A stretch of DNA of 55,672 bases from Saprospiraceae bacterium (GTDB lineage: Bacteria > Bacteroidota > Bacteroidia > Chitinophagales > Saprospiraceae): the NCBI GenBank assembly GCA_020628855.1, contig JAHDEL010000001.1, positions 29,821 to 85,492 of the forward strand, in the 5' to 3' direction. Shown here piece after piece: positions 7,903 through 18,411 of this stretch. Below the pieces are notes generated by a model. That model did not search any database. It saw nothing but the letters and a program-made list of their open reading frames with translations, and was not told the origin of the DNA. Position numbers and translations under genes: made by a program. Every line of letters starts with the position of its first letter. Position 1 is the stretch's first letter.

Positions 7903-10041
7903 ATGAAAACCATGTCACTCAAGAACATTATGCTTGGAAGCTTAGTGTTATTTATAGGTATTCTAATTGCCTGTAACCCTAAGGTCACCTCCACTGTTAA
8001 CACTGAAACTGAAATAGAAGAACAACCAATTTTTGAAGATGTTGATGTCGTTGAGGAAACTGTAGCCTCTGTACCAGGGATCTCAATGGAATATATGGAC
8101 ATGTCCGCTGATCCTGCACAAGATTTTTGGAGGTATGTCAATGGAAAATGGTTAGACAACACCGAAATTCCTGCCGACAGAACCCGTTGGGGTAGCTTTG
8201 ACGAACTCCGAAAAAAGTCCAGTGAAGCTGTTTTAGAAGTATTAAACGAAGCAATTGAAAGCAATAGCTATGCAAAAGGAACAGACCAATACAAAGCAGC
8301 AGCTTTCTACAAGTCAGCGATGGATACTGAGGCAATTAATGCTGCAGGTCTAAGTCCAATTCAACCTTTCCTAGATGAAATTAAAAACATTACTTCCTTA
8401 CAAGATGCATTAGACTATAGTGTAAAACATGCACCTACTGGTGGTGCTAGTTTTGTCGGCTTTGCTGTATTTCCAGATCTGATGCAAAGTACGATTAACG
8501 CGCCGTATTTAACCACAGTTGGTTTAGGTCTTCCTGACAGAGATTATTACATAGCTGAAGATGAAAAATCAGTAGAAACCAGGGCAAAATATGAGGCACA
8601 CGTTGCCAGAATGTTTGGTTTCTTAGGAGTATCGGAGGCAGATGCAGCTGATAAGGCAAAGCGAATCCTCGCACTTGAAACTGCCCTAGCAACTCCAATG
8701 ATGACAAAAGAAGAGAGAAGAAATCCAACGCTACTCTACAATCCAATGTCTATCAGTGATGTCCAGAAAGAGGCTCCTTTTGTTGACTGGATGAAATACT
8801 TTAATTCTTTAGGTGCTCGAGATTTAGAATCAATCATCGTGTTACAACCTAACTATATTAAAGCGCTTGATGCTATTGTTTCTAATCTTGATGTAGAAAC
8901 ATTAAAAGACTTCTATACATGGACAGAGTTCAATAGCTCTGCAGCCTATCTCAGCTCTGAAATTGAAGCGGCAAATTTCGACTTCTATGGAAAAACCTTA
9001 AGAGGTGCAGAACAACAAAAACCAAGATGGGAAAGAGCGCTAGATCAAGCAAGTAATGTCATTGGCGAACCAATAGGTAAGCTCTATGTCGATAAATATT
9101 TTCCTCCTGAAGCAAAGGCCAAAGCACAAGAAATGATTGATAACATCAAAGTTGCATTTGCTGATAGAATCAATGCACTTGATTGGATGACTGCAGATAC
9201 AAAAGCTAAGGCATTAAATAAGCTAAATAGCTTTACTGTCAAGATAGGGTATCCGGACAAGTGGAAAGATTACAGCAAACTTGACATCATGGCAACAGAA
9301 GATGGTGGAAGTTATGCTGGTAATCTGCTAGCCACATCGAAGTGGTCTTGGGAAGATATGATGAGCAAACTTGGTAAACCAGTTGACAAATCAGAATGGG
9401 GAATGTCTCCACAAACCGTCAATGCTTATTACAACCCGCTTAATAATGAGATTGTATTTCCAGCAGCTATATTACAACCTCCTTTCTATAACTACAAAGC
9501 TGATGAAGCTGTCAACTATGGAGGTATCGGAGCAGTGATAGGCCATGAAATGAGTCATGGATTTGATGATCAAGGAAGTAGATTCGACGCGGATGGAAAT
9601 ATGGTCAACTGGTGGACTGACGAAGACAGAACTGCCTTTGATGAGAGAAATCAAAAGTTAATTGATCAATTTGATGCATATGAGCCGTTACCAGGAGTCA
9701 ATGTCAATGGTAAGTTTACTCTTGGTGAGAATATTGGAGACCTTGGAGGTGTAAATGTTGCTTACGATGGTCTACAATTATTCTTAGATAAGAATGGGAG
9801 ACCTGACAAGATTAACGGATTTACTCCGGAGCAAAGATTCTTTATCAGCTGGGGAACGATATGGAGAGGAAAGATTAGAGACGAAGCTTTAATTCAAAGA
9901 ATAAAGACTGATCCTCACTCACCTGGAATCTATAGAGCAATCGGACCGCTCTGCAATCTTCCTGCATTTTACGAAGCTTTTAGCGTACAAGAAGGTGATG
10001 AGATGTATAGGGCTGAAGAGGACAGAGTAATGATTTGGTAA
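7903..10041 (+). CDS. M13 family zinc metallopeptidase (neprilysin/PepO-like) lipoprotein
   Basis: Zinc endopeptidase acting on oligopeptides, likely lipid-anchored outside the cytoplasm. A signal peptide ends in a lipobox (GILIAC, Cys near residue 24). The acidic linker is followed by the PDPAQDFWRYVNG-like start of the M13 N-terminal domain (here ADPAQDFWRYVNGKW). Catalytic motifs are complete: HEMSH at 548-552, GENIGD with Glu609 and Asp613, and the substrate-binding NAYYNP. The length of 712 residues is usual for the family. It is a single gene with a clear terminator at 10067-10101. Confidence 0.95.
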   Translation: MKTMSLKNIMLGSLVLFIGILIACNPKVTSTVNTETEIEEQPIFEDVDVVEETVASVPGISMEYMDMSADPAQDFWRYVNGKWLDNTEIPADRTRWGSFDELRKKSSEAVLEVLNEAIESNSYAKGTDQYKAAAFYKSAMDTEAINAAGLSPIQPFLDEIKNITSLQDALDYSVKHAPTGGASFVGFAVFPDLMQSTINAPYLTTVGLGLPDRDYYIAEDEKSVETRAKYEAHVARMFGFLGVSEADAADKAKRILALETALATPMMTKEERRNPTLLYNPMSISDVQKEAPFVDWMKYFNSLGARDLESIIVLQPNYIKALDAIVSNLDVETLKDFYTWTEFNSSAAYLSSEIEAANFDFYGKTLRGAEQQKPRWERALDQASNVIGEPIGKLYVDKYFPPEAKAKAQEMIDNIKVAFADRINALDWMTADTKAKALNKLNSFTVKIGYPDKWKDYSKLDIMATEDGGSYAGNLLATSKWSWEDMMSKLGKPVDKSEWGMSPQTVNAYYNPLNNEIVFPAAILQPPFYNYKADEAVNYGGIGAVIGHEMSHGFDDQGSRFDADGNMVNWWTDEDRTAFDERNQKLIDQFDAYEPLPGVNVNGKFTLGENIGDLGGVNVAYDGLQLFLDKNGRPDKINGFTPEQRFFISWGTIWRGKIRDEALIQRIKTDPHSPGIYRAIGPLCNLPAFYEAFSVQEGDEMYRAEEDRVMIW

Positions 10042-10066
10042 ACATCATTCAATCATAATTTTTAGG

Positions 10067-10101
10067 AAGCCAGTGTGTAAAAGCATTGGCTTTTTTATTT
10101 T
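10067..10101 (+). terminator. Rho-independent terminator of the M13 peptidase gene
   Basis: AAGCCAGTG (10067-10075) pairs with CATTGGCTT (10084-10092) through nine positions including one G-T pair. The loop is eight bases and a T-rich run extends to 10101. Confidence 0.85.
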
Positions 10102-10146
10102 GAGAGAAGAGATAGTAACTTAGTCAATTCTTGGCTAAACTGTCCG

Positions 10147-11487
10147 ATGCGTATATTAGAAATATTGCTGATTATTCTTGCACTTATTTACTTAATGCAA
10201 GTACTTCTCAAAAGGAAATTCATCTCATCTAAGACGATGATAATCCTATTGACAGTAAGCCTTATTCTGCACGTTTTTATTGAATCAATGCGTTGGCAGA
10301 TGACACCAGTGTATTTTACCATACTCATCGCTTTATTTGGAGAGTATTTTAATAAAGTTATCGATTCTCCATGGTTAAGAGGAGCAGTCTTTGGGCTTGG
10401 ACTCATTGGTGTTATTTGTTCTGCAGTGTTAGCATACTTACTGCCCATTTTCAAGTTACCGAAGCCAACAGGACCTTTTGATGTCAGGACCACCTATTGT
10501 AAATTTCAAACAAAAGACGATTCACTGGGCGCAAAGATTTGGTTTCCTGCTTTTGAAAAACCTAAACGTAAGGTAAGAGCGAAATACCACCCAAAACCTG
10601 CCAATGCTCTAAAGGGAGTTATGGGTATGCCCGGCTTTATTTTTAGCCATTTTAAGATTGTCAAAACATCGGCTTATTCAACTATTGACCTTTCTGTATC
10701 TGACACACTACAATATCCTATTGTCTTCTATTCTCATGGAGCCATGAGCAACTACATTGATAACACTGCTTTGCTCCAGGAGATTACGAGTAGAGGTTAT
10801 GTTGTAGTTGCCCTAGATCATCAGTTTTCTTTAGAAAAGTATGGTATTGATCCTGCGTTGGCAAGGAGTCTTGATCCCGTATCTCAAATGCTCTTCATTG
10901 ATCAACTTCTGCAGTATGCAGTGCCTGATCAGGTCAATGATTTCGAATTTGTGAAGGAACAAATTGCCAAAGGAGAGCCTCCATGGATATCGCTAATTGA
11001 TACCTCGCGAATAGCATATATTGGACATTCTCTTGGAGGAGCAACTGCTGTAGAAGCGATGAGTCAAAATGCCGATCTTGGAGTAGGCGTAAACCTAGAT
11101 GGGCCTATCAATCCCAATTGTGTTGATTCGTGGAACGATACTTTACTTTACATCAGTGCATTCTCACCTGATCTACCGGATAATGAATTAGCAAAACGGG
11201 AGGTACCACCAGATTTTTATAGAGCGGTTAAGAATTATGAGCTCACCCCTGTTAAGGCATTATTTAGCAATGAAAGTGTAGAGGGAAGTTGGCTGCGAAT
11301 CAAACAAGCTGGTCACCTCGATTTTACTGACGTACCCTATCTCATGCCCATGCTCAAGTCAAAACGATACCACAGGTCAACAGGGCATCAATTAAAAGCC
11401 AAGATTATCGTTAATTTTCTAGACACTTACCTAAAGAAGCTTCCAGCGAAGGAAATTAATCATGGTGGTCTAGAGCAGCTCTTTTAA
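10147..11487 (+). CDS. Alpha/beta hydrolase, PAF-acetylhydrolase (isoform II) family, with N-terminal membrane domain
   Basis: Serine esterase of the platelet-activating-factor acetylhydrolase/lipase type. The nucleophile is Ser295 in IGHSLGGAT. The oxyanion region reads FYSHGAMSNY (about 196-205), the acid is probably in VNLDGP (Asp near 318), and the histidine is in GHLDFTD (near 390). Residues 1-110 hold about four hydrophobic segments, so the enzyme is membrane-attached, unlike the soluble homologues. The substrate could be a short-chain phospholipid or another ester; it cannot be decided from sequence. The stop is four bases from the convergent sdhB stop. Confidence 0.85.
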   Translation: MRILEILLIILALIYLMQVLLKRKFISSKTMIILLTVSLILHVFIESMRWQMTPVYFTILIALFGEYFNKVIDSPWLRGAVFGLGLIGVICSAVLAYLLPIFKLPKPTGPFDVRTTYCKFQTKDDSLGAKIWFPAFEKPKRKVRAKYHPKPANALKGVMGMPGFIFSHFKIVKTSAYSTIDLSVSDTLQYPIVFYSHGAMSNYIDNTALLQEITSRGYVVVALDHQFSLEKYGIDPALARSLDPVSQMLFIDQLLQYAVPDQVNDFEFVKEQIAKGEPPWISLIDTSRIAYIGHSLGGATAVEAMSQNADLGVGVNLDGPINPNCVDSWNDTLLYISAFSPDLPDNELAKREVPPDFYRAVKNYELTPVKALFSNESVEGSWLRIKQAGHLDFTDVPYLMPMLKSKRYHRSTGHQLKAKIIVNFLDTYLKKLPAKEINHGGLEQLF

Positions 11488-11491
11488 TCGC

Positions 11492-12238
11492 TTACTCTGC
11501 TGCTCCAAAGACAGAAGCTATGTATGATCTATTCATTCGAGCAATATTCTCAATAGATATTTCTTTAGGACATTCTACTTCACATGCTCCCATGTTACTA
11601 CACATTCCGAACCCTTCTTTATCCATTGTTTCTACCATATTCTTCACTCGCTTGGTATGCTCTACTTCCCCTTGCGGAAGTAGTCCTAAGTGACTTATTT
11701 TAGCAGATGTGAATAACATTGCAGATCCGTTAGGGCAGGCTGCTACACAAGCTCCGCACCCAATGCATGTTGCAGCGTCAAATGCTTGACCAGCCAAATC
11801 TTTCTCGATTGGAATAGCATTACCGTCTGGTGCTTGGCCAGTATTTACAGAAATGTATCCTCCTGCTTGAATAATGGAGTCAAATGATGAGCGATCGACT
11901 ACTAAGTCTTTGATTACTGGGAAAGCCGCAGCGCGAAATGGTTCGATAACGATATCATCCCCATCTTTAAAATGACGCATATGCAATTGGCAGGTTGTCG
12001 TGCCTTTTTGTGGTCCGTGCGGTTTACCATTTATCACCATATTACAAGAGCCACAAATACCTTCTCTACAATCATGCTCAAATGCTACTGGTTCTTCCTT
12101 ATCGGCTATAAGTTTTTCATTAAGAACATCCATCATTTCGAGAAAAGACATATCCTCACTTGCTTCAACACTGTAAGCTTTGAATGCACCTTTTACTTTA
12201 TTGTTTTTCTGTCTCCAGACTTTTAGATTCAGTTTCAT
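11492..12238 (-). CDS. sdhB: Succinate dehydrogenase/fumarate reductase iron-sulfur subunit
   Basis: Electron-transfer subunit of complex II, linking FAD in SdhA to the quinone site. Cluster ligands are visible: Cys57, Cys62, Cys65 and Cys83 for 2Fe-2S (CREGICGSC); Cys158, 161, 164 for 4Fe-4S ([12 protein letters not shown]) with Cys223 as fourth; Cys168, 213 and 219 for 3Fe-4S. The 248-residue length fits the Bacteroidota/epsilon-type enzymes. It is the last gene of sdhCAB, 17 bp after sdhA. Confidence 0.97.
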   Translation of the reverse strand: MKLNLKVWRQKNNKVKGAFKAYSVEASEDMSFLEMMDVLNEKLIADKEEPVAFEHDCREGICGSCNMVINGKPHGPQKGTTTCQLHMRHFKDGDDIVIEPFRAAAFPVIKDLVVDRSSFDSIIQAGGYISVNTGQAPDGNAIPIEKDLAGQAFDAATCIGCGACVAACPNGSAMLFTSAKISHLGLLPQGEVEHTKRVKNMVETMDKEGFGMCSNMGACEVECPKEISIENIARMNRSYIASVFGAAE

Positions 12239-12255
12239 ATCTCTTGATTTAGAGC

Positions 12256-14250
12256 TTATTTATAACTTCTTGTTTTTAGTTCAACATTGTCAAATTGCAA
12301 TGTTTCTTTGTGGACACTAGGGTCATTATCATCCCATTCCCAAGCAGCAACATAAGTGTAATTTTTATCGTCTCTGGCAGCTTCACCTTCTGCAGATTTG
12401 TACTCTTCTCGGAAGTGACCACCACAGGATTCGTTTCTATCGAGAGCATCAAGCATCATGAGTTCACCTAGCTCTAAAAAGTCAGCTACACGCGTCGCTT
12501 TTTCGAGTTCAGGGTTATAGTCTTCAATATCGCCAGGGATAAACACATCACGATAAAACTCATCTCTCAAATCACGAATCATCTGTCTACCCTTCTTCAA
12601 TCCTTCTGCATTTCGAGACATTCCACAATACTCCCACATTATTTGCCCCAGTCTTCTATGAAATGACTCCACAGATTGAGACCCATTAACATGCTTAAGT
12701 TTTAAGATTCTCTCAGCCACTTCGCGTTCTACTTCGGCAAATTCTGGAGCATCAGTTGTAAATGCTGGAGTTCGTATTTCATCTGCCAGGAATGTTCCTA
12801 TTGTGTATGGAATAACGAAGTATCCATCTGCTAAACCTTGCATGAGTGCAGAAGCACCTAATCTATTTGCTCCATGGTCAGAGAAATTCGCTTCACCTAA
12901 GGCAAATAGTCCAGGAATATTAGTCTGCAGATTATAGTCCACCCAAAGTCCACCCATTGTGTAATGAACTGCAGGATATATCTTCATCGGATTCTTATAT
13001 GGATCTTCTCCAGTAATCTTTTCGTACATCTCGAAAAGGTTACCATATTTTGCTGCTACAACTTCTTCACCTAATTGTGTAACGTTAGCATTTTTCAAGC
13101 CTCTCGATGTCGCTTCAGCATTTCCATAACGTTCTATAGCACTAGCAAAATCAAGAAATACTGCTAATCCTGTAGGTGCTACTCCTTTCCCTTCGTCACA
13201 TGCTATTTTAGCTGCTCGACTTGCTACATCTCTAGGTACAAGATTACCAAATGCAGGATACCTTCTTTCTAGATAGTAGTCTCTATCTTCTTCAGGAATA
13301 TCCACACCTTTCTTTTCTCCTTTTTGGATCGCCTTGGCATCTTCAATATGTTTTGGTACCCATACTCTTCCATCATTTCGTAATGATTCTGACATGAGTG
13401 TCAGTTTCGACTGATAATGCCCAGACACAGGTATACATGTCGGGTGAATCTGAGTATAACAAGGGTTGGCCATTAATGCTCCTCTTTTCACACTTCTCCA
13501 TGCTGCACTCACATTAGAGCCCATAGCATTTGTAGAAAGATAGAATACATTTCCATAACCACCAGTTGCTAATACTACACAATGTGCAGCATGTCTTTCT
13601 AACTGACCAGTAAGTAGGTTTCTCGTAATAATACCTCTAGCCTTCCCATCAATTAAGACGAGATCAAGCATCTCATGTCTATTGTACATCTTGACTTTGC
13701 CAGAAGAAATTTGTCGACTCAGTGCTTGATATGCTCCAATGAGTAATTGCTGACCTGTTTGCCCTCTAGCATAAAATGTTCTTGATACCTGAACGCCTCC
13801 AAATGATCTATTAGCTAATAAGCCTCCATACTCTCTAGCAAAAGGTACTCCTTGTGCCACACATTGGTCTATAATATTTGCACTTACTTCAGCAAGTCGA
13901 TAGACATTAGACTCTCTTGATCGATAATCTCCACCTTTGATGGTGTCATAAAAAAGTCTATAAGTACTATCTCCATCATTCTGATAGTTCTTTGCTGCAT
14001 TGATACCACCTTGGGCTGCGATAGAGTGAGCTCTTCTTGGGCTATCATGAAAAGTAAATGCTTTGACATTATAGCCTAACTCAGCCATAGTTGCAGCTGC
14101 AGAAGCTCCTGCAAGTCCTGTCCCAACTATGATGACATCAAGCCTTCTTTTATTATTTGGTGCTACAAGGTTCATTGAACCCCTATATTGCGTCCACTTT
14201 GTGGCTAGATCTCCTTTTGGAGAATTTGATTGTAATTGTATCGTCGACAT
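12256..14250 (-). CDS. sdhA: Succinate dehydrogenase/fumarate reductase flavoprotein subunit
   Basis: Catalytic FAD subunit that oxidises succinate to fumarate (or the reverse). The Rossmann motif [12 protein letters not shown] is at about 42-53. His75 in [10 protein letters not shown] is the expected site of covalent FAD attachment. [12 protein letters not shown] and the C-terminal Arg-rich capping region are present. The 664-residue length is typical of the Bacteroidota enzyme. It lies 12 bp after sdhC and 17 bp before sdhB, in one operon. Confidence 0.97.
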   Translation of the reverse strand: MSTIQLQSNSPKGDLATKWTQYRGSMNLVAPNNKRRLDVIIVGTGLAGASAAATMAELGYNVKAFTFHDSPRRAHSIAAQGGINAAKNYQNDGDSTYRLFYDTIKGGDYRSRESNVYRLAEVSANIIDQCVAQGVPFAREYGGLLANRSFGGVQVSRTFYARGQTGQQLLIGAYQALSRQISSGKVKMYNRHEMLDLVLIDGKARGIITRNLLTGQLERHAAHCVVLATGGYGNVFYLSTNAMGSNVSAAWRSVKRGALMANPCYTQIHPTCIPVSGHYQSKLTLMSESLRNDGRVWVPKHIEDAKAIQKGEKKGVDIPEEDRDYYLERRYPAFGNLVPRDVASRAAKIACDEGKGVAPTGLAVFLDFASAIERYGNAEATSRGLKNANVTQLGEEVVAAKYGNLFEMYEKITGEDPYKNPMKIYPAVHYTMGGLWVDYNLQTNIPGLFALGEANFSDHGANRLGASALMQGLADGYFVIPYTIGTFLADEIRTPAFTTDAPEFAEVEREVAERILKLKHVNGSQSVESFHRRLGQIMWEYCGMSRNAEGLKKGRQMIRDLRDEFYRDVFIPGDIEDYNPELEKATRVADFLELGELMMLDALDRNESCGGHFREEYKSAEGEAARDDKNYTYVAAWEWDDNDPSVHKETLQFDNVELKTRSYK

Positions 14251-14262
14251 TGTTAATTAAGC

Positions 14263-14952
14263 TTAAGTGAAGTACATATAGATTGGGATAATTGCAAATC
14301 CTATTGGTATCAATATGGAATAAGCAAGCCCCAAAGTCTTAATTATTGGAGTATATTTTTTATGATTCAACCCTAGCGTCTGAAAGGCACTAGCAAATCC
14401 ATGGACAAGGTGAAATGCTAAGGCAACTAATCCAACTAAGTAGACAATAACGATCCATAATTGATCATATGCAACGGATACTCTATGATAAAGATCTTTT
14501 ATTGCTATCCCTTCATAGCCAGCATAGGTAGACACGGTTTTCAATTGGTTAGTAAATTTCATCTTAAACCAAAAGTCTCCCATATGAATACATAAAAAGG
14601 CAAATATGAGAATCCCTAAAAGTGCCATGTTATTCGATGACCAAGACTTATTACTATAGGTATTAACCATATACTTAGAGCCTTTAGCTTTTCTATTCTT
14701 AGCCGCTAACATTAAGCCTTGGACAGTATGCAAAATGATGAAAAAGTACAACCCATAAGAAATAAACTTAATTAGAGGATTATTCGTCATGAAATAAGCA
14801 TAGGTATTGAAGAGTTCTCCACCATCACTTGCCATCAATTGAAGATTTCCTAAAAGGTGTACAGGTAAAAATGTAATCAGGAAAATTCCCGTTAAGCTCA
14901 TGATGAGCTTTTTACCAATGCTTGAGAGAAAAAAGTCAAGTAACCACTTCAT
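14263..14952 (-). CDS. sdhC: Succinate dehydrogenase cytochrome b558 subunit
   Basis: Single membrane anchor of complex II, with five predicted helices and probably two b hemes, reducing menaquinone. Histidines placed in helices are His32, His75, His123, His181 and His184; four of these should be the heme ligands. The length of 229 residues fits the fused (type B) cytochrome b subunit, so no sdhD is expected and none is seen. It is the first gene of the operon. A TATCTTTC sequence about 25 bases upstream of the ATG is one base off the TAnnTTTG -7 element. Confidence 0.95.
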   Translation of the reverse strand: MKWLLDFFLSSIGKKLIMSLTGIFLITFLPVHLLGNLQLMASDGGELFNTYAYFMTNNPLIKFISYGLYFFIILHTVQGLMLAAKNRKAKGSKYMVNTYSNKSWSSNNMALLGILIFAFLCIHMGDFWFKMKFTNQLKTVSTYAGYEGIAIKDLYHRVSVAYDQLWIVIVYLVGLVALAFHLVHGFASAFQTLGLNHKKYTPIIKTLGLAYSILIPIGFAIIPIYMYFT

Positions 14953-15113
14953 AGTCTTGAAAATATATTAGAAAGATACGAACTAGACCCCAAGGACGAA
15001 AATCTGGTACTTCGTGTAGGATGTTATTTAGAATTATTCTAAGGTCAGAAAATGTATTGCAACATCAAAGACAATAAGGCCTTTCCACGTATACACTGTA
15101 CACACAATCTCTT

Positions 15114-15121
15114 TATATTTG
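15114..15121 (+). promoter_or_regulatory. Candidate -7 promoter element for the barrel protein gene at 15128
   Basis: TATATTTG matches TAnnTTTG perfectly and ends six bases before the ATG at 15128, so the transcript would be leaderless or nearly so. No TTTG is seen at -33. Confidence 0.4.
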
Positions 15122-15127
15122 GCAGCT

Positions 15128-16006
15128 ATGAAATTTAGGACACGGTGTTATTCTCTTGTTGTTATGCTAATTCTCACAGGCACAACAAGTGTTTTACAGG
15201 CACAAAATATCAAAGTCGGAGTAAGAGCTGGGGCGGACTTCACCTCTTTACATGGACCTCTTGAAGCAAATGAAGAATTCTCAATTGGTCAAGGATTCCA
15301 TTTTGGGTTTAATGTCTCAAGATATTTGACACCTGATGTAAGTATTCGGGCAGAGTTACTGTATCAGCAAAAAGGCTATACAAAGCGCTATAATGGTAAT
15401 GGATATTACCCTATAAAGGAGACTGATGGATCCTTGAAATTTATTGAAGGTGATGTAGATTATATTCTTGAAGTATCGAATGCCTATGTCGCTTTACCTA
15501 TCACATTTCACTATCAACCAGTCCGTCAAATTGAAGTGTTTGCAGGACTAAGCCCGGCATTTCTCATCAACCCAATTGGTAACGGCAACATTAATTTTGT
15601 AAGTAAAGAAAATCCTGATGACTTATTCTTTAGACAAAATTTTGCCTACAGATATTATCAAGATGAGATAGGCACAACTGCAGAGAGCCTGTATTTGCCA
15701 CAAGTGTTTTGTGGTGAAGATATTGTTACAATCCCTGGTGCTATTGGAGCCTACTACTTCTTTGACAGTGAGCTAGAAAACGAAAGAAGTTTTAGATGGT
15801 TCGATTTGTCCGCGACGATTGGTGCTCAGTTTTATATCAATAAGAGCTTTTACATTGGAACAAGGTTTGAGTACAGTTTCTTTGATTTGACTAATGGTGC
15901 TGTTGATACTAGTATAGAGTCTATCTCAGATACTGGTAGTTTTGTGTTCAGAAATGATATAGACAGAAATCTAGGATTACAAGTCTCTGTTGGTTTTAAA
16001 TTTTAG
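15128..16006 (+). CDS. Outer-membrane beta-barrel protein (PorT-like family)
   Basis: A 292-residue exported protein. A signal peptide covers about residues 1-26 (basic start, LVVMLILTGTTSVLQAQ), and the mature part opens with IKVGVRAGADFTSL, the usual first strand of Bacteroidota outer-membrane barrels. Alternating hydrophobic strands follow, ending in an aromatic C-terminus (VSVGFKF). A TTG nine bases upstream is possible, but ATG 15128 gives the better signal peptide. The stop overlaps the stop of the convergent TonB receptor by four bases. The ligand or role is unknown. Confidence 0.8.
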   Translation: MKFRTRCYSLVVMLILTGTTSVLQAQNIKVGVRAGADFTSLHGPLEANEEFSIGQGFHFGFNVSRYLTPDVSIRAELLYQQKGYTKRYNGNGYYPIKETDGSLKFIEGDVDYILEVSNAYVALPITFHYQPVRQIEVFAGLSPAFLINPIGNGNINFVSKENPDDLFFRQNFAYRYYQDEIGTTAESLYLPQVFCGEDIVTIPGAIGAYYFFDSELENERSFRWFDLSATIGAQFYINKSFYIGTRFEYSFFDLTNGAVDTSIESISDTGSFVFRNDIDRNLGLQVSVGFKF

Positions 16007-18411
16007 AAGCTTGCCCCAAGCGTGATATTGTAACTTCTTCCTGGTGCACTCACTCCTGAAGCAAAAGGTCTGTAAAATGTATCCAATATATTGGTAACTG
16101 AAAATGCCAAATTCCAATATTCCCCTTTTCTGCGAATGCTCAAGTCAAGAGTTGACCAATTAGGTGTTCCATCTGGCAATGCATATTCTGGGTTATCAAC
16201 TGATCCACCATATTCTTCAATTGGTTTTGCAGCATTGAAATCTACTCCAACACCTCCGCTGTATTTACCTCGATTGAAGTCAATCGTCACGCTTCCATAC
16301 ACCGGCGGAATATGATCTAGAGGTTCTTCCGTTGCTTCTTCTCCTCGCCTTCCCTGTGTGTAATTCAATCGCCCTTTAAAGGTGAGAATTTCACCAAGTT
16401 TTTGATCATAGAAAATACTGACACCCTTGATCTTTGATTGACTGATATTCTGATTGCTCACAACTTGATATGTATTTCCATCACCATCCGTATAAGCGGT
16501 ACTACCATCTGGCAAAGCAAAATTTGCTCTTAATATTGCGTTTGTCAATGTGGTTTGAAAAACAACAACTTCTACATTAGTCATAGCTGATGAGTACAAT
16601 GCCGAAAGTTCATGATTGATGGTCCGCTCAGGTTGTAATTCAGGATTAGGAACAGTTAATTCATCTACTTTGACCCTAATCTTAGCAAGATCGTCAATAT
16701 TTGGAGCCCTGAATCCTTGCCCAACAGCATATTTTAATGCAAGCTTGCCAAGCTTGTAAGTTGCGCTTCCTGAACCAATAAAAGCTTGTGAATTATTCGT
16801 TATTCCAGAATAAAAATACTCAGGCCATTGGATCACATCTCTGTCCAAGTATGACATCTTTACTTGTTGTCCTGAATAGCGTACACCTCCAGTAATTCTC
16901 AGCCTTTCGGCAAATGTATACCATGCCAATTGAGAATACAATCCATATTGAATTAGAGAGTTATCCCCGTCAGGGTATCTTGTAAAAGCTGGGAGCGTAG
17001 AACCATCACCTGCCCTGTTATCGACAGAAGACTGCAATTTGTTGATGTGTATATCTGACCCATAACTCAAGTGGATGTTCTTTCTGAAATACTTGGAAAA
17101 ATCTGCTGTCCAACCTATTACTTGAACATCTTCGATTTGCGTTCTTTCGAAATCGGAATTACTAAATTGTCTGATTCTAGACTCTTCAATTTCCTGAAAT
17201 GACAATATCGTATTGTACTTATCAAATACTTTGGTGCTCTTGTTTGACTCAAGCTTTGCACTCAACAACAACCTATTTTGTGGCCCATAGTGCCATGTTC
17301 TAAATTCAGGTATCCCACTGCTGTCTACTAATGACAATTGATCAAATCTTGGGATCTCAGAAGATGAAGAAAGTTGTGCATTGAAAATGAGGTTGTGAAA
17401 ACTTCCAAGTCTAAACTTCATTTTATGTAAAACATCATACTGAGAATAACCGGTATTTCTTTGGAGAGTTGGTTCTTGGTTTCTTCTCAAGTTACCTTCT
17501 CTATCATAGTATAAATCTGTCAGTCCATAAGTAGGATATTCATCATAGGCTTCATGACGGTTTTTACCAATCCTCAAATCACCGAAATTACCATAACTCA
17601 ACGCTGAAGCACTTGCGAATTTTTCACTTCCATATTGGTGCGTCACAGTCATTTTCGAGCCTAGGTTGACGCTTGAAAACTGATATCTTAATCCAATACT
17701 TTGCTCAGTATTATAGCGAGGTTCTAATGTCTGAAAGTGCAGTACTCCTCCTAATGCATCAGATCCATACATCAATGAACCTGGACCAAAGATTAGCTCC
17801 ATCCGTTCTAATGCTGCATGATCGACGGTGATAGCATTCTGTAAGTGTCCCCCTCTATAAATCAAATTATTCAGACGAACACCGTCCACCACTAGCAGTA
17901 CTTTATTTGCTTCAAAACCCCGCATAACAGGACTTCCTCCTCCCATTTGTGATCTTTGAACATAAATACTTCCTGTTGACTCCAATACATCTGCTGCAGT
18001 CTGACTAGTGAGCTGAGATATCTCTGCTCTGTTCAATGTTGTAATGGTTTGTGGTAGCAAATCTCGTTCATTCTGTCCTCTTCCAACTATTTCCACAACA
18101 TCCAAAGTTGATGCTGTTGCCTGCATGAGCACAGTTAGGTTTTGATCACCAACTAAGTCAAGGACTTGAGCTTCAAAACCTAGATACGAACAGAGAAAAG
18201 ATGAAGGCAAAATATCCGAAGGGACTAGTAATTGTCCATTCTGGTCAGAAATACCCGCAAAATCACCATCTACTTCCTGTACTGATACTCCTATTAATGA
18301 TTCACGTGACTCAGACATAAAAGTCAATGAAATCTGCGCGTTAATCTGCCCTGCAAAAATGTTACTAAACAGCCAGCAAAGGCAGCTGAATAGAAAATGT
18401 CGTTCCCTCAT
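16003..18411 (-). CDS. TonB-dependent outer-membrane receptor
   Basis: An 802-residue TonB-dependent transporter. The signal peptide (about 1-25) is followed by a carboxypeptidase-regulatory-like domain (about 27-105). The plug domain comes next (TITTLNRAEISQL, MGGGSPVMRGFEANKVLLVV, GPGSLMYGSDALGGVLHF). The C-terminal barrel has NPELQPERTINHELS and ends in LGASF. It resembles the hemoglobin/heme and vitamin B12 receptor branch, but the substrate is not fixed by sequence. Its first 47 bases overlap the 3' end of the upstream histidine kinase gene in another frame, suggesting coupled translation. Confidence 0.92.
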   Translation of the reverse strand: MRERHFLFSCLCWLFSNIFAGQINAQISLTFMSESRESLIGVSVQEVDGDFAGISDQNGQLLVPSDILPSSFLCSYLGFEAQVLDLVGDQNLTVLMQATASTLDVVEIVGRGQNERDLLPQTITTLNRAEISQLTSQTAADVLESTGSIYVQRSQMGGGSPVMRGFEANKVLLVVDGVRLNNLIYRGGHLQNAITVDHAALERMELIFGPGSLMYGSDALGGVLHFQTLEPRYNTEQSIGLRYQFSSVNLGSKMTVTHQYGSEKFASASALSYGNFGDLRIGKNRHEAYDEYPTYGLTDLYYDREGNLRRNQEPTLQRNTGYSQYDVLHKMKFRLGSFHNLIFNAQLSSSSEIPRFDQLSLVDSSGIPEFRTWHYGPQNRLLLSAKLESNKSTKVFDKYNTILSFQEIEESRIRQFSNSDFERTQIEDVQVIGWTADFSKYFRKNIHLSYGSDIHINKLQSSVDNRAGDGSTLPAFTRYPDGDNSLIQYGLYSQLAWYTFAERLRITGGVRYSGQQVKMSYLDRDVIQWPEYFYSGITNNSQAFIGSGSATYKLGKLALKYAVGQGFRAPNIDDLAKIRVKVDELTVPNPELQPERTINHELSALYSSAMTNVEVVVFQTTLTNAILRANFALPDGSTAYTDGDGNTYQVVSNQNISQSKIKGVSIFYDQKLGEILTFKGRLNYTQGRRGEEATEEPLDHIPPVYGSVTIDFNRGKYSGGVGVDFNAAKPIEEYGGSVDNPEYALPDGTPNWSTLDLSIRRKGEYWNLAFSVTNILDTFYRPFASGVSAPGRSYNITLGASF

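Noticed and set aside
15001-15113. Possible B12 or other riboswitch in the divergent sdhC gap
   Set aside because: No conserved riboswitch core was recognisable in the 175-base gap.
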